Part shown: positions 8,448-16,745 of the stretch, in pieces
Position numbering within the stretch: the first letter of the stretch is position 1
Layout of the letters: each line of letters begins with the position of its first letter
DNA from: Gymnodinialimonas ulvae
GTDB lineage: Bacteria > Pseudomonadota > Alphaproteobacteria > Rhodobacterales > Rhodobacteraceae
Length of the DNA stretch: 64,000 nt
NCBI RefSeq assembly: GCF_037543845.1
Contig: NZ_JBBIFX010000001.1
Location: 1,488,001-1,552,000, forward strand
Direction of reading: 5' to 3'
The notes under the pieces: model-generated
Seen by the model: the letters and a program-made list of their open reading frames with translations, nothing else
Told to the model about the DNA's origin: nothing
Databases searched by the model: none
Made by a program: the position numbers and the translations under genes

Positions 8448-10079
8448 ATGGGTTGGATGAAAGACGAAACCGGGCTCGACAGAACGGCGGCCAATTACGT
8501 GCCGCTGACCCCGCTCAGCCACCTCGCACGCGCCGCCCGGGTGTTCCCGCAGCGCACCGCCGTTGTCGATGGCACGCATCAGGCCACTTATGGCGAATAC
8601 CACGGCCGCGTCTCGCGCCTGGCTTCCGCGCTTGTCGCGCGCGGCATCGCCCCCGGTGACGTCGTCGCCACCGTCCTGCCCAACACCTACCCCCATGTCG
8701 AGGCGCATTTCGGCGTGCCCGCCGCGGGGGCCGTGCTGAACGCGATAAACATCCGCCTCGATACCGGCACCGTCGCCTATATCTTCGACCATGGCGAGGC
8801 CAAGCTGATCCTGGCCGACACGCAATTCCTGCCGCTGGTCGAAGCCGCCGTCGCTGCCATGGAGGGGCCGCGGCCCACGATCATCGAATGCCCCGACCCC
8901 GATGCCGGCCACGCCGCCACGGGCCGCTTCACCACCTACGAAGAGCTTCTGGCCGAGGGCGATCCGACCGCCCCCTGGCACATGCCCGAGGATGAATGGG
9001 AAAGCCTGGCGCTCAACTACACCTCCGGCACAACCGGGCGGCCCAAGGGCGTCGTCTACCACCATCGCGGCGCCTACCTGATCACCATGGGCACGCCGAT
9101 TGCCTGGCGCATGACCCTCTACCCCACGCTCCTGACCATCGTGCCGCTCTTCCATTGCAACAATTGGTGCCACACCTGGACCATGCCCGCGGTCGGCGGC
9201 ACGCTTGTGTGCTGCCGCGAGATCACCGCGCGTGCGATCTACGATGCCATCGCCGATCGCGGCGTGACCCATATGGGCGGCGCGCCGATTGTGCTCAACA
9301 TGATCGTCAACGCCAAACCCGATGACCGCCGCGCCTTCGATCACACCGTTGAGGTCTTCACCGCCGGTGCGCCCCCCGCCGCCGCCACGCTGGCCGCGAT
9401 CGAAACCATGGGCTTCAACGTCACGCAGGTCTATGGCCTGACCGAAACCTACGGCCACGCCACCGAATGCCTCTGGCAGGACGACGATTGGAACGCCCTC
9501 GCCCCCGATGACCGCGCCACGATCAAGGCGCGGCAGGGCGTGCCACTTCCCAACATGGACGACATCGCCGTGATGGACCCCGCCACCATGACCCCCGTGG
9601 CCCGAGACGCGACCGAGCAGGGCGAGATCATGATGCGCGGCAATTCCACGATGAAGGGCTATTACAAGAATCCGGCCGCCACCGCCGAGGCCTTCGCGGG
9701 CGGCTATTTTCACACCGGCGACATCGCCGTGCAACATCCCGACAGCTACATCCAGATCGCCGACCGCGCCAAGGACATCATCATTTCCGGCGGCGAAAAC
9801 GTCTCTTCCGTGAAGGTCGAGGGCGTGCTGATGGCCCATCCCGACGTCTCGCTCTGCGCGGTTGTGGCCAAACCCGACGACAAATGGGGCGAAGTGCCCT
9901 GCGCCTATGTCGAGTTGAAAGAGGGGGCCACCGGCGACGCCGATGCGATCATCGCCTTCGCCCGCACGCAACTCGCCGGGTTCGAGACGCCCAAGCGCGT
10001 GGTTTTCGAAGAGCTGCCCAAAACCTCCACCGGCAAGATCCAGAAGTTCGAGCTTCGCAAACGCGCCGCCGCGCTTTAG
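8448..10079 (+). CDS. Acyl-CoA synthetase (AMP-forming), medium/short-chain type
   Basis: A 543-residue adenylate-forming ligase that activates a carboxylic acid to its CoA thioester. Visible core motifs are YTSGTTGRPKGV (phosphate binding, A3), GLTETYGH (A5), YFHTGD (A7), DRAKDIIISGGENVSS (A8/hinge) and PKTSTGKIQK with the catalytic Lys (A10). The N-terminus (NYVPLTPLSHLARAA) resembles the butyrate/branched-chain acyl-CoA ligase subgroup. The ATG at 8448 follows GGAAAGG and fits the family start; the frame is open upstream to 8286. It is probably monocistronic, and substrate range is not predictable by eye. Confidence 0.88.
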   Translation: MGWMKDETGLDRTAANYVPLTPLSHLARAARVFPQRTAVVDGTHQATYGEYHGRVSRLASALVARGIAPGDVVATVLPNTYPHVEAHFGVPAAGAVLNAINIRLDTGTVAYIFDHGEAKLILADTQFLPLVEAAVAAMEGPRPTIIECPDPDAGHAATGRFTTYEELLAEGDPTAPWHMPEDEWESLALNYTSGTTGRPKGVVYHHRGAYLITMGTPIAWRMTLYPTLLTIVPLFHCNNWCHTWTMPAVGGTLVCCREITARAIYDAIADRGVTHMGGAPIVLNMIVNAKPDDRRAFDHTVEVFTAGAPPAAATLAAIETMGFNVTQVYGLTETYGHATECLWQDDDWNALAPDDRATIKARQGVPLPNMDDIAVMDPATMTPVARDATEQGEIMMRGNSTMKGYYKNPAATAEAFAGGYFHTGDIAVQHPDSYIQIADRAKDIIISGGENVSSVKVEGVLMAHPDVSLCAVVAKPDDKWGEVPCAYVELKEGATGDADAIIAFARTQLAGFETPKRVVFEELPKTSTGKIQKFELRKRAAAL

Positions 10080-10190
10080 CCCCCGAACGGGCCCCGTGCG
10101 CGTTGTCGCACGCGCGTGTCTCGTGCTACTCTCGCGCCATAACAAGCGTGCGAACGGCGCGCGACAAACCCGGGCACCGCAAAACAGGCT

Positions 10191-11210
10191 ATGACAGCGC
10201 TCCAGGAATACCGGCGGCTTGAGGCCATTGGCCTCTGGCGCGAACACGCCGAGGATCAACGCCGCGAGGTGATCGTCGCGCTCGGCGATGTGTCCCTTGT
10301 GATGTCATCGCCCTCCGGCGAGGCCATCGGCCACTGGTCCCTGCCCGCCGTTGAACGCCGCAATCCCGGCAAGCGCCCCGCGCTCTACGCCCCCGCCCCC
10401 GACAGCGAGGAAGAGCTTGAGCTGTCCGACCCCGAGATGATCGCGGCCATCGAACGCATCTGTGCGGCCATCGCCCGGACCCGCCCGCACCCCGGGCGCC
10501 TGCGTCTCTACCTTGCGGGCGGCGCGATCCTGGTCGGCGTGCTGGCCGCCGCCCTGTGGCTGCCCGATGCGATGATCCGGCAGACCGTGTCGCTTCTGCC
10601 GCCCGCCAAGCGGCTCGACATCGGGCATCAGCTTCTGGCCGAGATCTCCAACATTGCCGGCCGTCCCTGCGGCGCAAGCAGCGGGCGCACCGCCCTGGTC
10701 CGCTTGGCCAGCCGCACCTACGGCCCCGATAATCCGCCCCGCATCGTCGTCTTTCCCGCCACCATCCCCGATACGCTCACCCTGCCCGGCGATATTGTCG
10801 TGGCCTCCGCCGCGCTGGCGGAGGATTACGAGACGCCCGAGGTCTTCGCGGGCTACCTTCTGGCCGAGCGCACCCGGTCCGAGGCCACCGACCCGGTCGA
10901 GGCGCTCTTGCGCCACGCGGGCATCGGCGCGACCTTCCGGCTTCTGACCACCGGTGATATCGCCGCCGAGCCGATCCATGCCCATGCCGCGACGCTTCTG
11001 TCCCATGACACGATGCGCGCCGATGAGAGCGTGTTGCTTGATCATTTCGCCGAGGTCGGCATCTCCTCGCAACCCTATGCCTTCGCGCAGGATGTCTCGG
11101 GGGAATCTGTTCTGGGCCTGATCGAGGCCGATCCCCTGCGGGGCCAAACGACCGAACCGGTCCTGACAGATGGCGATTGGGTCAGCCTTCAGGAAATCTG
11201 CACCAGCTAA
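10191..11210 (+). CDS. Single-pass membrane protein with a possible degenerate M48-like domain
   Basis: A 339-residue protein with a cytoplasmic N-terminal part (about 1–100), one transmembrane helix near 105–125 (LYLAGGAILVGVLAAALWL) and an extracytoplasmic domain. That domain contains VVFPATIPDTLTLPGDIVVASAALAE, which resembles the segment before the zinc helix in M48 peptidases. Where HExxH would be expected the sequence reads VFAGYLLAERTRSEATD, so no zinc site is present. I infer an inactive peptidase-like fold with low confidence. It stands alone and is convergent with the next gene. Confidence 0.6.
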   Translation: MTALQEYRRLEAIGLWREHAEDQRREVIVALGDVSLVMSSPSGEAIGHWSLPAVERRNPGKRPALYAPAPDSEEELELSDPEMIAAIERICAAIARTRPHPGRLRLYLAGGAILVGVLAAALWLPDAMIRQTVSLLPPAKRLDIGHQLLAEISNIAGRPCGASSGRTALVRLASRTYGPDNPPRIVVFPATIPDTLTLPGDIVVASAALAEDYETPEVFAGYLLAERTRSEATDPVEALLRHAGIGATFRLLTTGDIAAEPIHAHAATLLSHDTMRADESVLLDHFAEVGISSQPYAFAQDVSGESVLGLIEADPLRGQTTEPVLTDGDWVSLQEICTS

Positions 11211-11214
11211 ACGC

Positions 11215-11246
11215 ATCCGCCCCCGACCAATGGGCCGAGGGCGGAT
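11215..11246. terminator. Candidate factor-assisted terminator between convergent genes
   Basis: An 8-bp inverted repeat (ATCCGCCC and its complement) lies in the 86-base gap between two converging genes. There is no clear T-run, so it may be a weak or Rho-assisted terminator. Confidence 0.35.
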
Positions 11247-11296
11247 CATATCACCTGAAATCCGGCGCTTGCGGCCGGAAGCTCACGGACGCGCGG

Positions 11297-12067
11297 TTAC
11301 TGCCGCAACAGGATCTGACGCGACCCAAGCGGCACCGCGACCAGACGCCGTGGCACCGTATCGGTCCACACCATGCGCATCTGCTGCTCGCCCTCTGCCG
11401 TGCCGATCCCGCGATAGGGGTTCAACCGATCGTCCTCCCACGCAAAGCGGTAGCCCGCCGGTGGCCGGTTCATCACAAAGGTGCGCGGCACGCCTGTGGC
11501 CGGATCACTTGTGGCCGGTACCAGCAAGGTTCCCGATCCAACCGATTGGCCGTGGCCCGGATGCACCGCATTCGCGCCACAGACCGCCTCCGCCCCGTTG
11601 AAATAGGGCTGCGCCGACACCGGATGATGACCGCAGGTGGGGCTGGCCGCATGGGCAACCGCCGTCGCCGGGGCTGTTGCGCGCCCCTGCGCTGCGGTGG
11701 CCGGTGCGGGCGCAGAGGCCACCACGCGCGATGGCGCTTGCGGCACCGGTGCGGGCGTCGCGGGCGTCTCGCCGATGACCACGACACTGTCGTTGGAGAA
11801 CGGATCTTGCACCGCGACATCGCCTCCGCCCGTGGGTTGGAACCCGCAGACCGGCTGCCGGTCGCGTCCGACGCGCGGCACCCATTGCGTTGTCGCCCCA
11901 AAGCCCACGCGCACGAAGACGCAGCCCTGACTGTCGACATATTGATCGCCGGTAAACCCAGACGACGGCGTTTCCGCCGGAACCGATTGTGCAAATGCAG
12001 CGCCGCTCAGCAAAAGCCCGACCGTCAGGCTCAATGCAGCAGCGCGAAAACGTGGCGTCTTGGCCAT
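11297..12067 (-). CDS. Exported Pro/Ala-rich protein, function unknown
   Basis: A 256-residue protein with a signal peptide (1–26, ending GAAFAQS). A conserved-looking first domain carries two cysteines (QGCVFVRVG and QPVCGF) flanking GATTQWVPRVGRDR. A low-complexity Pro/Ala/Thr linker spans about 100–135. A second Cys/His-rich segment (PTCGHHP, AVCGANAVHPGHG) and a C-terminal domain follow. The first domain resembles the part preceding SPOR repeats in some Rhodobacteraceae cell-envelope proteins, but no SPOR domain is recognised. Likely periplasmic; function not assignable. Confidence 0.6.
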   Translation of the reverse strand: MAKTPRFRAAALSLTVGLLLSGAAFAQSVPAETPSSGFTGDQYVDSQGCVFVRVGFGATTQWVPRVGRDRQPVCGFQPTGGGDVAVQDPFSNDSVVVIGETPATPAPVPQAPSRVVASAPAPATAAQGRATAPATAVAHAASPTCGHHPVSAQPYFNGAEAVCGANAVHPGHGQSVGSGTLLVPATSDPATGVPRTFVMNRPPAGYRFAWEDDRLNPYRGIGTAEGEQQMRMVWTDTVPRRLVAVPLGSRQILLRQ

Positions 12068-12141
12068 ACGAATATCCCCCCGGAAATCGTTATCCGCTCA
12101 GTTTGGGCGAGTCGCAGGGCCAAGTAAAGGCAACGCAACGT

Positions 12142-12774
12142 TTATTTGGTCCCGAACATCCGGTCGCCCGCATCGCCAAGCCCCGGCACGATATAGCCGT
12201 GGTCGTTGAGATGGGTGTCGAGCGCCGCGGTCACGATCGGCACATCCGGGTGCGCCTGCCGCATCCGCTCCACCCCCTCGGGCGCTGCCAGAAGGCACAG
12301 GAACCGGATGTTCTTCGCGCCCCCCTCCTTCAACAGATCAATCGCCGCCGCCGAGGAATTGCCCGTGGCCAACATCGGATCGACCACAATCGTCAACCGC
12401 TCGCCAATCGCTTCGGGCACCTTGTAATAATACTGCACCGGTTGCAGCGTCTCGGGGTCGCGGTAAAGCCCCACAAACCCCACCCGCGCATTCGGTATCA
12501 GCTCTAGAATACCGTCGAGCAACCCGTTGCCCGCCCGCAGGATCGACACCAGCGCCAGCTTCTTGCCCGCAATCGTCGGCGCCTCCATCGGCTGCAACGG
12601 GGTATCGACCGTCATGGTTGTCATGGGCAGATTGCGCGTCACCTCATAGGCCAACAAGTGGCTGATTTCCCGCAACAATTGCCGGAACGACTTGGTCGAA
12701 CATTCCTTATCCCGCATCAGGGTCAGCTTGTGTTGCACCAAGGGGTGATCCACCACGGTCAAATGCTCACTCAT
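12142..12774 (-). CDS. upp: Uracil phosphoribosyltransferase
   Basis: A 210-residue enzyme that makes UMP from uracil and PRPP. Family signatures include HPLVQHKLTLMRD near the start, VSILRAGNGLLDG, and the PRPP loop VVDPMLATGNS, with the GYIVPGLGDAGDR uracil-binding end. Length is the usual 208–210. I start at the ATG at 12774, which overlaps the add stop (ATGA); an upstream in-frame start would add 32 residues encoded inside add. It is last in the nucleoside-salvage operon and recycles the uracil base released upstream. Confidence 0.95.
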   Translation of the reverse strand: MSEHLTVVDHPLVQHKLTLMRDKECSTKSFRQLLREISHLLAYEVTRNLPMTTMTVDTPLQPMEAPTIAGKKLALVSILRAGNGLLDGILELIPNARVGFVGLYRDPETLQPVQYYYKVPEAIGERLTIVVDPMLATGNSSAAAIDLLKEGGAKNIRFLCLLAAPEGVERMRQAHPDVPIVTAALDTHLNDHGYIVPGLGDAGDRMFGTK

Positions 12775-13745
12775 GTCAAACGCTCCCGAAGTCTGTCTTT
12801 TGTTGTCGCATCGCAAAAGGCAGCCGCAAGCGCGGTCTCCGTCACCTCCGCGAAATCCTCTTCGCCCCATCCGAATGCGCGCTCCAACCCCTCGTATTCA
12901 CGGGTCATATTCGTGTGGAAGAACGGCGGATCATCGGTCGAAACCGAGACCTTCACGCCGCGCTCGCGCAGGCGCTGGATTGGATGCGCCTGCAGCGTCG
13001 GGTAGACGCCCAGAAACACATTCGATCCCGGGCAGACCTCCAACACGATCCCCCGCTCGGCCAGCGCATCGCACAGCGCGGGGTCGTCAATCGCCTGCAC
13101 CCCGTGCCCGATCCGCGCCGGTGCGATGTCCGCCACCGCTTCCCGGACCGAGGCCGCGCCGCCCCATTCCCCCGCATGGGTGGTCAGCGCCAATCCCGCC
13201 TCCCGCGCGCAGTCGAACGACCACAGGTAGTCGCGTTGATGGCCGACCATCTCGTCGCCCGCCATGCCGAATCCCACGATGAAATCGCCCGCCGTCTCTG
13301 CCGCGCAGATCGCCGCCGGGCGCGCCTTGTCCGGCCCGAAATGCCGGATGCAGGTCACGATCCCGCGCAAGGTGATGCCCATGTCACGTTCGGCCTCGGC
13401 CCCCACCTCGGCGATCGCCGCCAGATACTCGCGCCACGCCGCCACATCGCCCCCGCCGCAGAAATCCGGGCTCAGGAACGTTTCGGTGTAAATCACACCC
13501 TGCGCCGCACTTTCCTCCAGAACCGCACGGGTCAGCCGCGCAAACTCCTCGGGCCCCGTCAACACGCTCGTTGCGGCCTCATAGACCGACAGGAAATGGT
13601 TGAAATCGCGATAAGCATAGCTGCCGTCCTCGCGGAAAATCGCGCTCAGATCGACGTTCTTCTCCGCCGCCAGCCCCCGGATGAACGCCGGCGGGGCCGC
13701 GCCCTCATGGTGCAAATGCAGCTCGATCTTCGGCAAATCCTTCAC
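12771..13745 (-). CDS. add: Adenosine (or adenine) deaminase
   Basis: A 324-residue amidohydrolase. Metal-binding and catalytic motifs are visible: HLHHEG near residue 9, THAGEW, RIGHGV and STDDPPFF. Classical adenosine deaminases have HLDG where this has HHEG; an Asp-to-Glu change is common in alphaproteobacterial members and in adenine deaminases, so substrate (adenosine or adenine) is not certain. It starts with GTG overlapping the deoB stop (GTGA), and its own stop overlaps upp. The operon context favours nucleoside salvage. Confidence 0.85.
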   Translation of the reverse strand: MKDLPKIELHLHHEGAAPPAFIRGLAAEKNVDLSAIFREDGSYAYRDFNHFLSVYEAATSVLTGPEEFARLTRAVLEESAAQGVIYTETFLSPDFCGGGDVAAWREYLAAIAEVGAEAERDMGITLRGIVTCIRHFGPDKARPAAICAAETAGDFIVGFGMAGDEMVGHQRDYLWSFDCAREAGLALTTHAGEWGGAASVREAVADIAPARIGHGVQAIDDPALCDALAERGIVLEVCPGSNVFLGVYPTLQAHPIQRLRERGVKVSVSTDDPPFFHTNMTREYEGLERAFGWGEEDFAEVTETALAAAFCDATTKDRLRERLT

Positions 13746-14950
13746 AGGAAATTCTCCCCCGCGCCGCGCGCGCGCAACCCCAGATGTGCCGCCACCGAGG
13801 CACCCACATCCACAAATCCTCGCACGCCGATCTGCCCCGAATACGGCCCCGCCGCAACCACCGGCACGCGCTCGCGGGTGTGATCGGTCCCGGTCCAGCT
13901 CGGGTCATTGCCGTGGTCCGCCGTGAAGATCATCAAATCGTCGGGCCGCAGCCCCGCCAAGACCGGCGCAAGATGCGCGTCGAACCATTCCAAATGCCGC
14001 GCATAGCCCGAAATATCGCGCCGGTGGCCGTAAAGGCTGTCGAATTCCACGAAATTCGCGAAGGTCAGGCTACCATCATCCGCCTCTGCCACCGCCTCGG
14101 CCAGATGTACCATCAACTCCGCATCCGGCCCTTTAGCCACCTGTCCCACGCCGCGGCCTGCGAAAATATCGCGGATCTTGCCAATCGCGCGGGTCTGCCG
14201 CCCCTCCGCCATCGCCCAATCCAGAAGTGTGTCGCCCGGCGGTTCAATCGCGTAATCGCGCCGGTTCGACGTCCGCGTGTAGTCCCCCGGCGTGCCCACA
14301 AAGGGCCGCGCGATCACCCGGCCCACCCGCATCGCGTGCAACATCGGCGCCAGCCCTTCGCACAGGGCCAGCAACCGCTCCAATCCAAAACGCTCCTCAT
14401 GGGCGGCGATCTGGAACACGCTGTCGGCGGAGGTATAGCAAATCGGCCAGCCATCGCTCTGATGCTGCGCGCCGAAATCCTCGATCACCTTCACCCCGTT
14501 GGAATGCTGGTTGCCGTGGATCCCCTCGGTGCCCGCGATCCGGCACACCTCCGCCACCACCTCGGGCGGAAAAGACTGCGTCTTGTCCGGGAAATAGGTC
14601 CAATCCCACGGCACCGGCAGGCCCGCCAATTCCCAATGTCCCGTCGGCGTGTCCTTGCCGGGCGAGATCTCCTGCGCCGCGCCCCACAGCCCCGTGGGCA
14701 CAGCATCAAGGCCTTCGCCCTGCGCCCCCGACGCCAGCCGCAGCGCCGCGCCAAGCCCCAGTGCATCCAGCACCGGCATCCTGAGCGGCCCGCTGCGCCC
14801 CTCTTCCGCCCGGCCCTGCACGCAGGCCTGCGCGATATGGCCCAACGTGTTCGCGCCCGTGTCCGGCACGCCGTCGTTGAAGAAATCGCCCGCATCCGGC
14901 GCGCCGCCGATGCCCACCGAATCCATCACCACCAGGAACGCCCGCCCCAT
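13742..14950 (-). CDS. deoB: Phosphopentomutase
   Basis: A 402-residue alkaline-phosphatase-superfamily mutase converting (deoxy)ribose-1-phosphate to the 5-phosphate. Key features are DSVGIGG with the first metal-binding Asp, PDTGANTLGHI with the phosphorylated Thr, HWELAG, and FTADHGNDPSWTGTDHTRE with the remaining metal ligands. I chose the ATG at 14950 (sharing one base with the deoA stop) because the family starts just before RAFLVVMDS; a GTG one codon upstream is equally possible. It acts directly after deoA in the pathway. Confidence 0.95.
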   Translation of the reverse strand: MGRAFLVVMDSVGIGGAPDAGDFFNDGVPDTGANTLGHIAQACVQGRAEEGRSGPLRMPVLDALGLGAALRLASGAQGEGLDAVPTGLWGAAQEISPGKDTPTGHWELAGLPVPWDWTYFPDKTQSFPPEVVAEVCRIAGTEGIHGNQHSNGVKVIEDFGAQHQSDGWPICYTSADSVFQIAAHEERFGLERLLALCEGLAPMLHAMRVGRVIARPFVGTPGDYTRTSNRRDYAIEPPGDTLLDWAMAEGRQTRAIGKIRDIFAGRGVGQVAKGPDAELMVHLAEAVAEADDGSLTFANFVEFDSLYGHRRDISGYARHLEWFDAHLAPVLAGLRPDDLMIFTADHGNDPSWTGTDHTRERVPVVAAGPYSGQIGVRGFVDVGASVAAHLGLRARGAGENFL

Positions 14951-16260
14951 CACCCAACCCTTTCATGGATCAGTGGCGGCGGCTTCACCGCGCGATCCGA
15001 AAGCCGGAACGCCTTGCGCAGCTTGGCCGCCACCGCGCGCCCCGCCTCTTCCGTGGCGCAATGGATCCGCGCCAGCGGCACCGCCGCGTCGACCGCCATG
15101 CCGATCCGCGCGATATCGCTCAGCCCCACGGCCGGGTCGATCCGGTCGCCCTCCGCCTGCCGCCCGCCGCCCAGCGCGACCACAACCTCGCCCAAAGCGC
15201 GCGTGTCGATCTCCGACACCACACCCGCCTCTCCCGCATGAATGTCCATCATCACCCGCGCCGCCGGAAGCCGGTCGGGCCAGCGGTCCACAAAATCCAT
15301 CGGTCCGCCCAATTCCGCGACCATCTCGGCGAAAACCCCGGCCGCAGCCCCGCTTTCAATGGCCCGCGCGATCCGCATCTCGCCATCCGCCGCATCCTCG
15401 GCCAGCCCGCCAAGGGCCAGAACTTCACCGCCCAACGCCTTCGACAGCCAGAACAAATCACTCTCGGCATCCGCCCCCGTCAGCACCTCCATCACCTTGA
15501 TGACCTCCAACGCATTGCCCGCGCTGTTGGCCAGCGGCTGGTTCATGTCCGTCACCAGCGCCGAGGTCATGCACCCCGCGCCCTGCGCCGTTTTCACCAG
15601 CGCCTGCGCCAGTCCCAGCGCATCCTCCGCCGCGCCCATGAACGCCCCCGTCCCGACCTTCACGTCCAGAACCAGCGCCTCCAACCCCGCGGCCAGCTTC
15701 TTGGACAAGATCGAGGCCGTGATCAAATCAAGCGACGCCACCGTGCCCGTCACATCGCGCACCGCATAAAGCCTCTTGTCGGCGGGCGCGATATCCGCAC
15801 TCGCCCCCACGATCGCGCAGCCAACATCGGCCACGATCTCCTGCAAATCGTCCGGGTCCACGTCCACGTTGTAGCCCGGTATCGATTCCAACTTGTCCAG
15901 CGTCCCACCGGTATGGCCAAGCCCGCGCCCCGAAATCATCGGCACAAACGCGCCGCAGGCCGCCAGCGCAGGCGCCAGCACCAGCGATACACAATCACCC
16001 ACACCGCCCGTCGAATGCTTGTCCAGAACCGGGCCGTCGAGGCGCCATTTCAACTTGCGCCCGGTCTCCCGCATCGCGGTCGTCAATTGTACGCGACCCG
16101 CCTCGCCAAGGCCCTGCTGGCACACCGCCATCGCAAAGGCCCCCGCCTGCGCGTCGCTTACCTCTCCGGTCGCCAACCCCTCGGCAAACCAATACACCTC
16201 CGCCTCCGTCAGCGTCTCGCTGCCCCGCAGTTTCAAAAGGATCGAACGCGCGTCGCTCAT
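14950..16260 (-). CDS. deoA: Thymidine phosphorylase
   Basis: A 436-residue class II nucleoside phosphorylase that splits thymidine or deoxyuridine into base and deoxyribose-1-phosphate. It has the N-terminal helical domain with the family segment EAEVYWFAEGLATGEV, the phosphate-binding signature LDKHSTGGVGD, and the SGRGLGHTGGTLDKLES motif that defines the family. Length is typical for bacterial DeoA (about 440). It overlaps cdd upstream and deoB downstream, so it is fully integrated in the operon. Confidence 0.95.
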   Translation of the reverse strand: MSDARSILLKLRGSETLTEAEVYWFAEGLATGEVSDAQAGAFAMAVCQQGLGEAGRVQLTTAMRETGRKLKWRLDGPVLDKHSTGGVGDCVSLVLAPALAACGAFVPMISGRGLGHTGGTLDKLESIPGYNVDVDPDDLQEIVADVGCAIVGASADIAPADKRLYAVRDVTGTVASLDLITASILSKKLAAGLEALVLDVKVGTGAFMGAAEDALGLAQALVKTAQGAGCMTSALVTDMNQPLANSAGNALEVIKVMEVLTGADAESDLFWLSKALGGEVLALGGLAEDAADGEMRIARAIESGAAAGVFAEMVAELGGPMDFVDRWPDRLPAARVMMDIHAGEAGVVSEIDTRALGEVVVALGGGRQAEGDRIDPAVGLSDIARIGMAVDAAVPLARIHCATEEAGRAVAAKLRKAFRLSDRAVKPPPLIHERVG

Positions 16261-16745
16261 GGCGTCCCGGACACGTGCCCGGCGGTGAACTGGCCCGGCA
16301 ACAAATCCGCAACCGTCACCGTTTCACTGGCTCCGCCGGTCGTGCCCATCGTCACCGTCACATCGCCCTGTGCAAATTCCGCCAGTTTCTGGCGGCACCC
16401 GCCGCAGGGCGGCACCGGCGTGGGGCTGTCGGCAATCACTGCGATCTCCGCGATCCGTGTGTCGCCGGCCGCAATCATCGCCGCAATCGCGCCCGCTTCG
16501 GCGCAGGTGCCCTCGGGATAGGCCACATTCTCCACGTTGCAGCCCAGATGCACCCGGCCTTCGACCGAGCGCAGGGCCGCTCCGACCTTGAAGTTGGAAT
16601 AAGGCGCATGGGCGTTTTCGCGCACCCGCGCCGCATGCGGAAGGAGAGGCTCAGCCAAGGGAACACCTGTGGGTCTGTTGATCGTGATCGCGCCCACCTT
16701 GCGGCCCGCGCGGGCCAAGCGCAAGGCGTCACGCCGCGGGGTCAT
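16257..16745 (-). CDS. cdd: Cytidine deaminase
   Basis: Homotetramer-type cytidine deaminase making uridine from cytidine. The zinc site is visible as CAEAGAI (catalytic Glu next to the first Cys) and PPCGGCRQ. The PYSNFKVGAAL substrate loop and GCNVENVAYPEGT are typical. Starting at the ATG at 16745, which overlaps the upstream kinase stop, gives 162 residues, about 30 more than usual. An alternative TTG about 31 codons in (before AEPLLPHAARV) would give a canonical length, so the start is unsettled. Part of the salvage operon. Confidence 0.88.
   Translation of the reverse strand: MTPRRDALRLARAGRKVGAITINRPTGVPLAEPLLPHAARVRENAHAPYSNFKVGAALRSVEGRVHLGCNVENVAYPEGTCAEAGAIAAMIAAGDTRIAEIAVIADSPTPVPPCGGCRQKLAEFAQGDVTVTMGTTGGASETVTVADLLPGQFTAGHVSGTP

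Noticed and set aside
8403..10259. A 618-codon minus-strand frame
   Set aside because: Fully antisense to the acyl-CoA synthetase, whose motifs are unambiguous; Gly/His/Val-rich shadow composition.
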